This document shows, in pieces, positions 8,048-13,994 of a stretch of 13,994 nucleotides of DNA. Numbering within the stretch: position 1 is the first letter of the stretch; each line of letters opens with the position of its first letter. Below the pieces are notes generated by a model. It did not search any database. It saw only the letters and a list, made by a program, of their open reading frames with translations, and was not told where the DNA came from. This DNA is from Alphaproteobacteria bacterium (GTDB taxonomy: Bacteria; Pseudomonadota; Alphaproteobacteria; Micavibrionales; UBA1664), in the NCBI GenBank assembly GCA_030427215.1, contig JAUHXB010000009.1:1-13994 (forward strand), given 5' to 3'. Both the position numbers and the translations under genes were made by a program.

Positions 8048-8797
8048 TTATTGAGCCGATCCAAATACTTTTTGCAAAATTTCCGTTGTGCGTTTTGCGG
8101 GGTTGGCGCGAATGGCCGCCTCTTCCTGTGCAACGTAATAAAAAATACCATCCATCGTCTTATCAACCACATAAGAATTCAAATCGGCCTTTACATCTGG
8201 CACAAACGGCAATGCGTCATATTGCCCTATAACATTATTATAGGCTTGAACTGCACCGGCTTGCGCCAAGGCATTTTGAACGATAGGAGCAATATCGGTT
8301 GATAATTCCGCCCCCATCGTTTTGCGCAAATATGATGTCGCGGCATCATTTGGCCCTGCCAAAATGGATTGAGCATCAGCGATTGTCATGTTTGTGATCG
8401 CATTAAAAAACAGCTCTTTCGCACGTGGCGTTGCGATTTCCGCCGCCTCGTTCATACGGTTTTTCAAATCGGAAGTTAGTGACCCTAAACCAAATTTTGT
8501 TAGGGCATCATCAACCTTTTGCAATTGGCCTGGTAAGGGGATCTTAATTTGTGGGTCAAAGTTAAACCCGCCTGATTGCCCTAATTGCGCGACAACCGTA
8601 TTTGTTCCGATTTTCAAGGCTTCGCGTAAGCCTGCACTGATTTCTGATGAGGATAGGGCAGACACAGATGCGCTTTGAAAAACAGGATTATTTAAACCGG
8701 ATTGTGCCGCGGATAACCAATTGTCGCTGCCGCTTGTTTGACAGGCGTTTAATGATAATGTGGCTATCGCCAAAAGAGGCATAGATGTTTTTTTCAT
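8048..8797 (-). CDS. DUF4197 family lipoprotein
   Basis: The product is a 249-residue secreted lipoprotein of a conserved family (DUF4197) with no established function. The N-terminus MKKTSMPLLAIATLSLNAC ends in a lipobox-like LNAC (Cys19), so lipidation at the membrane is expected. The mature part shows family hallmarks: SEISAGLREALKIGTNTVVA near the start, IKIPLPGQLQKVDDALTKFG, a central AKELFFNAITNMTIADAQSI followed by a TSYLRKTM segment, and near the end YVVDKTMDGIFYYVAQEEAA with the terminal IRANPAKRTTEILQKVFG. It is complete and of usual length. No strong ribosome binding site is seen before the ATG. It is the first gene of a two-gene unit with slyX. Confidence 0.88.
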   Translation of the reverse strand: MKKTSMPLLAIATLSLNACQTSGSDNWLSAAQSGLNNPVFQSASVSALSSSEISAGLREALKIGTNTVVAQLGQSGGFNFDPQIKIPLPGQLQKVDDALTKFGLGSLTSDLKNRMNEAAEIATPRAKELFFNAITNMTIADAQSILAGPNDAATSYLRKTMGAELSTDIAPIVQNALAQAGAVQAYNNVIGQYDALPFVPDVKADLNSYVVDKTMDGIFYYVAQEEAAIRANPAKRTTEILQKVFGSAQ

Positions 8798-8862
8798 GTT
8801 TCAAACACTATTTGTAAAGCATAGATAAGGCAATTTAATTTTTATGGCTTTTGGCAAAAAGC

Positions 8863-8900
8863 TTAACCCTCCGTTAACTATTTATTCTGTAAGATAAAAT
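8863..8900. promoter_or_regulatory. CtrA-type binding site and divergent promoter region
   Basis: TTAA (8863-8866), 7 bases, TTAA (8874-8877) and C8878 form a perfect match to the CtrA consensus TTAA-N7-TTAAC known from alphaproteobacteria. On the plus strand the right half-site stands where a -35 would be, with TAAAAT (8895-8900) 16 bases further, the arrangement of CtrA-activated promoters, pointing at the gene starting at 8967. The box is nearly symmetric (TTAAC/GTTAA), and on the minus strand a weaker TAAAAA-like -10 lies at a similar distance, so it may act on the DUF4197-slyX unit too. A small inverted repeat (CCGAT/ATCGG, 8909-8925) would fall at the 5' end of the plus transcript. Assignment rests on motif match only. 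Confidence 0.6.
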
Positions 8901-8966
8901 ATAGAACACCGATAATCATCATCGGATTCAGCGATGAGAGCGTCAATTAAATAGATTGGAGAGTGA

Positions 8967-9299
8967 ATGCCACAAATGGCATTATCAAACCAGAGCGCGA
9001 ATTGTGAAATTTCTTATGGTATTTATACCATTGAGAGATTACCAAAGGGGTCAAAGCGTACCCCTAAATGGGACCTACATTCCACAACATCTGACCGAAA
9101 AACAGCCGAGAATCACGCAAAAACATTGGCGGCCCAACCTTATTTTGATCAAGTGCAGCTTCAACTTTTTAAAACGTGCCTTGAAACACAGGAACGACAA
9201 GTTCAAAAAATTAAATCGTACTCGCGGCAGTCATCAAAAATATGGATGATTGGAATTGTGATAATTTTAGCCGCATTAGCACTAAAAATTTTGTCTTAA
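8967..9299 (+). CDS. Small protein with C-terminal membrane anchor, unknown family
   Basis: I do not recognise this 110-residue protein. Residues ~15-70 look like a small mixed alpha/beta domain (ISYGIYTIERLPKG, PKWDLHSTTSDRKTAENHAK, then YFDQVQLQLF); the pattern of a Trp-containing strand followed by an Ala-rich helix is typical of short sensor-like or protein-binding domains, but I cannot name one. A basic Gln/Lys helix (residues 70-91) leads into one hydrophobic segment, IWMIGIVIILAALALKI (92-108), only two residues from the end, so it should be tail-anchored with the domain in the cytoplasm. The ATG is preceded by GGAG (8958-8961). This frame is preferred over the overlapping one from 8956, which lacks any coherent domain. 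The gene sits behind a CtrA-type promoter and its last 18 bases overlap the convergent pheA. Confidence 0.7.
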   Translation: MPQMALSNQSANCEISYGIYTIERLPKGSKRTPKWDLHSTTSDRKTAENHAKTLAAQPYFDQVQLQLFKTCLETQERQVQKIKSYSRQSSKIWMIGIVIILAALALKILS

Positions 9300-10109
9300 A
9301 AGGCTTTGTGGGTAGCACCCTAAAATACAAATGTGGTCAGCAAAAACCCCTAACTCTTCTATAGCGTTTTTAAAAGCGTTTGAATTTTTATCACTGGATA
9401 CTTCACAATAAAACCTAGCGGCATTGAATTGATGGTCAACATATGATTCTAATTTCATCATGTTGATCCCATTTGTGGCAAAACCTCCCATCGCTTTATA
9501 AAGTGCGGCAGGAATATCCCGAACTTGAAAAATAAAGGATGTCATAAGGTTATCATAGCTATCAGGTGTTTTTTCATTGCGAGATAACACGATGAAACGT
9601 GTTTTATTCGAATCATCATCTTGAATACCATCAGCCAAAATATCCAAATTATAAATTTCTGCAGCCAATGACGATGCAATAGCCGCCTGAGTCTTATCAT
9701 TTAATTTTGCAATATCAGCGGCAGCGCCCGCCGTATCAGCATGCACAACTGTTTCAAAGCTGTTTTTTTTAACAAAATCACGACATTGAGGTAGAGCATG
9801 AATATGGCTGTGAACATGGGTTACATCATCTATAATTGCCCCCTTGGGGGCCATTAAACAATGCCGAATAGGTAAAAAATGCTCGCCGACTATATATAAA
9901 TTACTTTTGGGGAGCAGGTGATGTACATCAGCCACACGCCCTGCCAATGTATTATCAATGGGAATAACCGCCAAATCGACATCACTATTTTTTAATGCAT
10001 TAAATGCGTCATCAAATGACTTATAACCTATGGTTTGCGCGTCTTGAAACAATTCTTGACAGGCTTGATCGGAATAAGCGCCTTTTGCCCCTTGGAAAGA
10101 TATTTTCAT
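9282..10109 (-). CDS. pheA: Prephenate dehydratase, monofunctional
   Basis: The enzyme converts prephenate to phenylpyruvate in phenylalanine biosynthesis, in the cytoplasm. The catalytic domain starts at residue 1 with ISFQGAKGAYSDQA, contains the IPIDNTLAGRV segment (usual form IPIENSxAGRV, here Asp52 for Glu) and the catalytic TRF motif (Thr170-Arg171-Phe172, in SNKTRFIVLSR). A regulatory ACT domain follows from about residue 189 (TSFIFQVRDIPAALYKAMGG) with the phenylalanine-binding region NMMKLESY. There is no fused chorismate mutase domain. At 275 residues it is normal for the monofunctional form. The start has no visible ribosome binding site. It is divergent from the cytochrome c gene. 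Confidence 0.94.
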   Translation of the reverse strand: MKISFQGAKGAYSDQACQELFQDAQTIGYKSFDDAFNALKNSDVDLAVIPIDNTLAGRVADVHHLLPKSNLYIVGEHFLPIRHCLMAPKGAIIDDVTHVHSHIHALPQCRDFVKKNSFETVVHADTAGAAADIAKLNDKTQAAIASSLAAEIYNLDILADGIQDDDSNKTRFIVLSRNEKTPDSYDNLMTSFIFQVRDIPAALYKAMGGFATNGINMMKLESYVDHQFNAARFYCEVSSDKNSNAFKNAIEELGVFADHICILGCYPQSLLRQNF

Positions 10110-10115
10110 TTTGAT

Positions 10116-10144
10116 AAGATACGGTTATTATTCAGGAACATCAA
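10116..10144 (-). promoter_or_regulatory. Possible pheA promoter
   Basis: Reading the minus strand, TTGATG (10139-10144) and TATCTT (10116-10121) are separated by exactly 17 bases, each matching 4 of 6 bases of the sigma-70 hexamers. Transcription would begin around 10109-10110, that is at the pheA start codon. A match of this quality can occur by chance in AT-rich DNA. Confidence 0.35.
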
Positions 10145-10173
10145 AAGAAAAATCCAAGTGGCGGAATCAAAAA

Positions 10174-10692
10174 ATGGCATCAACTGATTTAGAGAATAAC
10201 AAAATTTTTGCGGCTGTCCTTGTGGCGGGGATTGTCATTATGCTATCTGGGTTTATTGCTAACAAATTTATCCCCGATGAAGATTTAGAAGAAGACGCTT
10301 TCCCAATTGAAGCAGCCGAAGTAGCAACAGCTGGTGCGCTCAAAGTAGAGGCTGTTGCGGAGCCAATAGCCGATTTAATCGCCGCCGCCGATCCCACAAG
10401 AGGTGCGAAGTTATCAAAAGCTTGCGCGGCTTGCCATAGTTTTGATAAAGGGGGGCCCAATAAAATTGGGCCAAATTTGTGGAATACATATAATAATAAA
10501 AAGGGGCATATCGCATCATTTGCTTATTCCGACGCCCTTTTGGCAAAGGGTGGTGTTTGGAATGTTGAAAATTTAAATTCTTTTTTATGGAAGCCTAAAA
10601 AATACATCCCAGGAACAAAGATGAATTATGCAGGAATGCGAAAACCCGAAGACCGTGCCGCAATTGTGAAATATCTTCAAACACTACGTTAG
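10174..10692 (+). CDS. cycM: Membrane-anchored c-type cytochrome (CycM-like)
   Basis: This is an electron carrier of the respiratory chain, held on the periplasmic face by an N-terminal helix; CycM-type proteins pass electrons from the bc1 complex to terminal oxidase. The ATG at 10174 is preferred over one at 10111: GCGGA lies 8 bases upstream and the product begins MASTDLENNK followed at once by the anchor helix IFAAVLVAGIVIMLSGFIAN. An acidic, Ala/Pro-rich linker (about residues 34-73) leads to a class I cytochrome domain with the heme motif CAACH (Cys84, Cys87, His88), KIGPNLW, and the sixth ligand in PGTKMNYAG (Met140). At 172 residues it has the family's usual length. It is divergent from pheA. 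Confidence 0.92.
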   Translation: MASTDLENNKIFAAVLVAGIVIMLSGFIANKFIPDEDLEEDAFPIEAAEVATAGALKVEAVAEPIADLIAAADPTRGAKLSKACAACHSFDKGGPNKIGPNLWNTYNNKKGHIASFAYSDALLAKGGVWNVENLNSFLWKPKKYIPGTKMNYAGMRKPEDRAAIVKYLQTLR

Positions 10693-10698
10693 AAAAAC

Positions 10699-11367
10699 GT
10701 GATTCCTAAAAAATTACATATTATATGGGTTGGCGATGAAACGCGACGGCCCGATCAATGGATCCAAACATGGATTGATGCCCATCCCTCATGGAATGTT
10801 AAAATTTGGGGTAATGATGATTTGAAATCCTATCAATGGAGATGTCATCATCAAATTGATATGTGTATAAAGGCTGAAAAATGGGAAGGCGTTGCGGACA
10901 TCATGCGTTATGAAATTTTACATGATCATGGCGGAATTTATGTTGATGCGGATTCAATATGCCTTAAACCTTTGGATGATTTATTACCGTTAGCCAAGGA
11001 TTTCTTTGCAGTTTATGAACATGAAATCCATAGCCCAGGCCTTATCGCCAATGGGTATATGGGATGTGTCGCCAGCCATGCCATCGCTGTACAATTAGTG
11101 GAGGCCGTTCTAAATATGAAACATCCGTTGAAAAAATGGTCTTGGAAACGGCTGTCCTATCGAACGGTTCAGCCATGGAAAACGATTGGCCCTAAACTAT
11201 TAACCAAAGTTATTGAAAATTATCGAAATGATGATATGACGATATTTTCTTCAAAAACTTTTCTGCCTGTGCATTATAAAGACAAGGATAAAGATAATAT
11301 CGATTTAGGTGAATCATATGCCACGCATTATTGGGGAACATCAAAAGATGCCTATGACGCTTCATAA
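10699..11367 (+). CDS. Family 32-type glycosyltransferase (OCH1-like)
   Basis: A cytoplasmic or membrane-associated sugar transferase; the acceptor is not known. It begins at a GTG, six bases after the cytochrome stop, and the first residues IPKKLHIIWVGD are the classic GT32 start, so this start is well placed although no strong ribosome binding site is visible. WEGVADIMRYEILHDHGGIY followed by the nucleotide-sugar-binding DAD (Asp83-Asp85) and SICLKPLDDL match the family core. The C-terminal THYWGTSK is the expected His/Trp segment. There are 222 residues, no signal peptide and no membrane helix. Its stop lies inside the next gene's coding region, so the two are probably translated together; a role in surface glycan synthesis is inferred. 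Confidence 0.9.
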   Translation: MIPKKLHIIWVGDETRRPDQWIQTWIDAHPSWNVKIWGNDDLKSYQWRCHHQIDMCIKAEKWEGVADIMRYEILHDHGGIYVDADSICLKPLDDLLPLAKDFFAVYEHEIHSPGLIANGYMGCVASHAIAVQLVEAVLNMKHPLKKWSWKRLSYRTVQPWKTIGPKLLTKVIENYRNDDMTIFSSKTFLPVHYKDKDKDNIDLGESYATHYWGTSKDAYDAS

Positions 11368-12553
11368 AATACTTTGGATTCTCATCGCTCTTTCGCTGTC
11401 CTTAACTTTTTTTGGCAAGGCCGTGATTGGAATTGGGCTGGCCATATGCGTGTTGATATCTTTGATTTTAATGGTATTGGACTATAAAGAAATATTCGAG
11501 TGGATTAAGATTCGATCATTTTTTGTTTCCAAAGAAATTATCTTTATTACCATCACTTTTGGGCTTTGGCTCTATTCTGCGTCTCGTGGCATAGATCCAG
11601 ATGGATCATTAAAGGAATGCATTGAATATATTGGAATAGTGATTGGTGGCGTTTTAATATTTATTGGGCTTCAAGCGCAGGCCATTCCACTACGGTCATT
11701 GTTTAAAGTGACGGCGATATCTGCGGCAATATGTGCCGTACTTTTGTTTTTTTCACCGTTTATGGGTGATTATAGAATGGAGTGGAGCAGCTCTTACGCG
11801 TCTGTTTTGGCCGTTCTATTTCCATTTGCCTTTATTCGTGCGATAGAGGGAAAACGCAAACCATTATGGTGGATGATTTGTTTTTTAATCGTGACTGGTA
11901 TTTTTGCAAGTGGTGGGCGTACCGCGTGGATTGCCTTTACGATCACTCTGATCCTTATTCCATTCTTAATTTCATGGGAAGGGACAAAGCGTAAAATTTT
12001 TAAAAACTATATGATTTTGACGTTGGTAAGTATAATTGGCATGGGTTTAGGGCTCTTTACCTGCCAAAAAATTATTGGAGATACACAATTTGAGATTCGT
12101 ACACAATCCATGATCACAATGGACCGCCCGGCATCGGGGCGTTTAGAGGTTTGGGCGAATACGCTTGATCATATTGAGGAAAATTTCTGGTGGGGAACAG
12201 GGATTAAAACATCTCAACAATTGGGCATTGAAAAGTCAGAGAATTATCCTGTCCTTCATGTGCACAATGCAATTCTAGAGGTTTTATTGGAAACAGGTAT
12301 ATTTGGGTTATTGGCTTTGTCTTTAACAATTATGGTCTTTGTAACGCGGTTTATCATGGCCTATCTGTGTTCGATCGATTATCGGCTAAAACGGCAGGCC
12401 ATGGCGGTATTCTTGGCGTGTATTGCCTATGGGGTTTGCTCAATGGCGCTCACATCCATTTTTCACGCATGGTGGTTTTTATATTTGGTAGTTTTAATTA
12501 TTCTTCTTAAAACGACAGAGCGAAGACTAATGTCGACACAGCCTAAATCATAA
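11348..12553 (+). CDS. O-antigen ligase / Wzy polymerase-type membrane protein
   Basis: A polytopic inner-membrane protein of the WaaL/Wzy superfamily, which joins or polymerises lipid-linked glycans on the periplasmic side. I place the start at ATG 11348, with GGGGAA (11333-11338) 9 bases upstream; ATG 11354 is an alternative, while 11309 would leave a hydrophilic non-family tail. The ~400-residue product has about ten to twelve hydrophobic stretches, the ASGGRTAW motif, and a large periplasmic loop with RLEVWANTLDHI, WWGTGI and LHVHNAILEVLLETGIFGLL; the Arg and His of these segments are the family's conserved functional residues. Ligase and polymerase cannot be told apart from this sequence. 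The gene overlaps the glycosyltransferase by 20 bases. Confidence 0.88.
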   Translation: MPMTLHKILWILIALSLSLTFFGKAVIGIGLAICVLISLILMVLDYKEIFEWIKIRSFFVSKEIIFITITFGLWLYSASRGIDPDGSLKECIEYIGIVIGGVLIFIGLQAQAIPLRSLFKVTAISAAICAVLLFFSPFMGDYRMEWSSSYASVLAVLFPFAFIRAIEGKRKPLWWMICFLIVTGIFASGGRTAWIAFTITLILIPFLISWEGTKRKIFKNYMILTLVSIIGMGLGLFTCQKIIGDTQFEIRTQSMITMDRPASGRLEVWANTLDHIEENFWWGTGIKTSQQLGIEKSENYPVLHVHNAILEVLLETGIFGLLALSLTIMVFVTRFIMAYLCSIDYRLKRQAMAVFLACIAYGVCSMALTSIFHAWWFLYLVVLIILLKTTERRLMSTQPKS

Positions 12554-13228
12554 AATATGGTTTTGTAGCCAAAACAGAGATGGATACGCCGCGATCCAAA
12601 CCCAGAAAAATCGATTAAACCCGAACAGACAAGCATTTGCGAAATGAAATATGGTCGCAATGCCTAATCCAATAATTAATGTTGTTTGGGTCAATAACAT
12701 CAACGGAAACATCATTTCGAATATGATGACCGCCCATGACATGATGAATAACAGGCGCGGTTTGTCGGCCCATCCACGCAGAGATTCGCTGACGGGGTAG
12801 GCCGAAAATTGAAAAACGTCTTGAAGGGCGAGACCGCTCCGCCATTCAAGGTTTTTAAATTTAACCGATCCAGCAATGAAATAGGACAGGATTAGCTGTA
12901 TCGCCAAATATCCAAAGGCCAGATATTGCCATGTCAAATTTGGTAAAAAATGCACAAAGCATAAGGTGAATAAAACGAGGATGCCCATTCGATCACTGCC
13001 CCCATTATACGGCCCTTGAAAACGATGGAGCATGAATAATGTATTGAGTGCGAGCGCCAAACATAGCAAATGCGTTGCAAATCCGATGAATAGCCCAAGA
13101 CATAAAATGAGGCGAATAATAAAAATATATTGGTCTTGTTTTGGGCCGTACAGATGTTCCATGCTTTGTTGGATAAAGGCGAAGCCCAGCAATATTTCGG
13201 TTAAGCGAATGGCAAGGTCAAAGCTCAT
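12548..13228 (-). CDS. Polytopic membrane protein, HTTM/DoxX-like
   Basis: A 226-residue inner-membrane protein with about six hydrophobic segments, among them FIIRLILCLGLFIGFATHLL, MGILVLFTLCFVHFL, YLAIQLILSYFIAGSVKF and LFIMSWAVIIFEMMF. The motif RFQGPYNGGSDRMG between helices, the IAGSVKFKN segment and the WIAAYPSLFW end suggest the HTTM/DoxX-like group of bacterial membrane proteins; I am only moderately sure of the family. Function unknown. Its start overlaps the 135-residue gene's stop by ATGA, and its last six bases overlap the stop of the convergent ligase gene. Confidence 0.72.
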   Translation of the reverse strand: MSFDLAIRLTEILLGFAFIQQSMEHLYGPKQDQYIFIIRLILCLGLFIGFATHLLCLALALNTLFMLHRFQGPYNGGSDRMGILVLFTLCFVHFLPNLTWQYLAFGYLAIQLILSYFIAGSVKFKNLEWRSGLALQDVFQFSAYPVSESLRGWADKPRLLFIMSWAVIIFEMMFPLMLLTQTTLIIGLGIATIFHFANACLFGFNRFFWVWIAAYPSLFWLQNHIL

Positions 13229-13632
13229 GCTTGCGCTCCACTTACATCATGAATTTTTGAAACATATCGAATGTCTTTTTTTAGGGCGTTGCCTTCGCGG
13301 TGAATGAAAGCCAATCGGAATTGAAGAGAGGTGACTTTTTGATCATTAATATCAGCAAGAATACGATTTAGGATTTGCTCGTAACTATGTTGATCTGCGG
13401 GATTATCGACAAGCCTTTCGGCGCAACTGGCCAAAAATAAATTTTCATTCACATACGGATTCCAAACCATCCGTTTCATCATGGTTGGAAATGATACATG
13501 GTCGGGACGCGGGCGGAATTCTTGCCAATCGTTATTAACCTTAATTTCTATCCGCGGGGATGGCGCGATCCAATCAAAAAACCGCCAAGAGGGTATCAGC
13601 GCAGGAAGAAGGAGTTTGAGGGTTTGTAACAT
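13225..13632 (-). CDS. Hypothetical protein paired with the HTTM/DoxX-like gene
   Basis: A 135-residue protein I cannot assign to a function. It starts with a short hydrophobic stretch, MLQTLKLLLPALIPSW, running into RFFDWIAPSPRIEI, then KRMVWNPYVNENLFLASCAE and a C-terminal part with LQFRLAFIHREG. The N-terminus could be a membrane-associated amphipathic or partial helix. No enzyme motif is seen. The ATGA overlap with the following membrane protein gene indicates that both are made together, so they may form one complex. There is no obvious ribosome binding site before the ATG. Confidence 0.72.
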   Translation of the reverse strand: MLQTLKLLLPALIPSWRFFDWIAPSPRIEIKVNNDWQEFRPRPDHVSFPTMMKRMVWNPYVNENLFLASCAERLVDNPADQHSYEQILNRILADINDQKVTSLQFRLAFIHREGNALKKDIRYVSKIHDVSGAQA

Positions 13633-13659
13633 ATTGAATAACGATAAACCCTAAAGAAT

Positions 13660-13692
13660 AAAAAAGCCTGCAAAAATGTGCGGGCTTTTTTT
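13660..13692. terminator. Bidirectional terminator hairpin
   Basis: An A run, AGCCTGCA, a short loop, TGCGGGCT and a T run make an 8-base stem with one G-U type pair, flanked by A and T runs so that it can work on either strand. On the minus strand it ends transcripts from the 67-residue gene just before the membrane-protein pair. Confidence 0.8.
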
Positions 13693-13696
13693 GAGA

Positions 13697-13900
13697 TTAT
13701 ATAATTTTTAAATTTCTAACCGCCTGCGTATATGTTTCAACAACACCTTCTGCAGGTTGAATTGTTCCATTCGCGTATCCAATTATGGTTTTAACACTTA
13801 ATCCACCAAGAACCTGAGAAACAGCAACAATTCTCTCTTCTCTATTATCTCCGGCAATAGCTTTTGATACAGCTTTTTGAAATTCATCATGTGGTGTCAT
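13697..13900 (-). CDS. Small protein, possible helix-turn-helix regulator
   Basis: A 67-residue soluble protein of unknown family. It is very likely real: AGAGGA (13910-13915) lies 9 bases before the ATG, a near-consensus promoter lies just upstream and a terminator directly follows. The stretch VSQVLGGLSVKTIIGYANG followed by TIQPAEGVVETYTQ resembles the core of XRE/Cro-type helix-turn-helix domains (a turn at GG, a candidate recognition helix, then NGxxxP before the next helix). This likeness is by eye and weak; a structural or antitoxin-like small protein is also possible. No toxin partner is visible in the 94 bases upstream. Confidence 0.65.
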   Translation of the reverse strand: MTPHDEFQKAVSKAIAGDNREERIVAVSQVLGGLSVKTIIGYANGTIQPAEGVVETYTQAVRNLKII

Positions 13901-13920
13901 ATTTATATTTCCTCTTAATA

Positions 13921-13954
13921 AAAAAACCTCCCTAAATTCATAGAGAGGTTTTTA
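13921..13954. terminator. Hairpin flanked by A and T runs, terminator-like
   Basis: AAAAACCTC (13922-13930) pairs with GAGGTTTTT (13945-13953) around a 14-base loop; CT/AG pairs (13932-13933 with 13942-13943) can extend it past a mismatch. The A and T runs on either side allow termination in both directions. It would insulate the 67-residue gene from whatever lies to the right of the window. Confidence 0.6.
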
Positions 13955-13965
13955 AAGATTGTCAA
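13937..13965 (-). promoter_or_regulatory. Near-consensus sigma-70 promoter for the 67-residue gene
   Basis: On the minus strand TTGACA (13960-13965, perfect -35) is followed after exactly 17 bases by TATGAA (13937-13942, 4 of 6). Transcription would start near 13930, giving a ~30-base leader with the ribosome binding site at 13910-13915. The -10 falls in the loop of the hairpin at 13921-13954, so only one arm would be transcribed from this promoter and the hairpin would not block it. Confidence 0.7.
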
Positions 13966-13994
13966 ACTTTATGACTATTTACATTTATTACTCA

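Noticed and set aside
8956..9249. Alternative 97-residue plus-strand frame
   Set aside because: It overlaps the 8967-9299 gene in another frame, has no membrane or domain pattern, and the alternative has a coherent soluble domain plus anchor.
10111..10173. Upstream in-frame ATG for the cytochrome gene
   Set aside because: It adds 21 polar residues before the anchor helix and starts only two bases from the divergent pheA start; ATG 10174 has the ribosome binding site.
1..13994. CRISPR array, tRNA/rRNA genes, insertion sequence or phage genes
   Set aside because: No regularly spaced repeats, cloverleaf or rRNA-like stretches, or transposase/integrase motifs were seen in reading either strand.

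Overview
The window looks like a chromosomal segment of a fairly AT-rich alphaproteobacterium. The evidence is indirect. A pheA-type prephenate dehydratase gene lies divergent from a membrane-anchored CycM-type cytochrome c, a pairing I associate with alphaproteobacteria. A perfect CtrA-type box (TTAA-N7-TTAAC) sits in one intergenic region, and several small proteins (SlyX, a DUF4197 lipoprotein) fit a proteobacterium. I cannot name the genus.

Layout. 1-1758: the 3' part of an ABC-F ATPase gene, whose C-terminal coiled-coil coding region is cut off by an in-frame stop and then frameshifted. 1759-2015: a spacer holding one copy of a diverged ~70-nt repeat and a palindrome at the likely promoter of the next operon. 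2016-7550: a complete, tightly overlapping tripartite efflux operon (outer-membrane factor, periplasmic adaptor, RND pump). 7551-7774: a second copy of the repeat with a good terminator. 7775-8797 (minus): a DUF4197 lipoprotein gene and slyX. 8798-8966: a divergent control region with the CtrA-like box. 8967-9299: a small protein with one C-terminal membrane helix. 9282-10109 (minus): prephenate dehydratase. 10174-12553: cytochrome c, a family-32 glycosyltransferase and an O-antigen ligase/polymerase-type membrane protein, packed like an operon. 12548-13632 (minus): a polytopic HTTM/DoxX-like membrane protein and a 135-residue companion of unknown function, overlapping by ATGA. 13637-13994: a 67-residue small gene (minus) bracketed by two hairpins, with a near-consensus promoter overlapping the outer one.

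How the genes work together. The efflux operon is a self-contained drug/solute export machine with no regulator gene beside it. The glycosyltransferase and the ligase-like protein point to surface polysaccharide assembly. The rest are housekeeping or unknown. I see no CRISPR array, tRNA, rRNA, transposase or defence cassette. Nothing here is clearly a new multi-gene system. The best leads are the CtrA-like divergent promoter with its unknown small membrane protein, the eroding ABC-F tail, the interspersed repeat, and the isolated 67-residue gene with its promoter inside a terminator.
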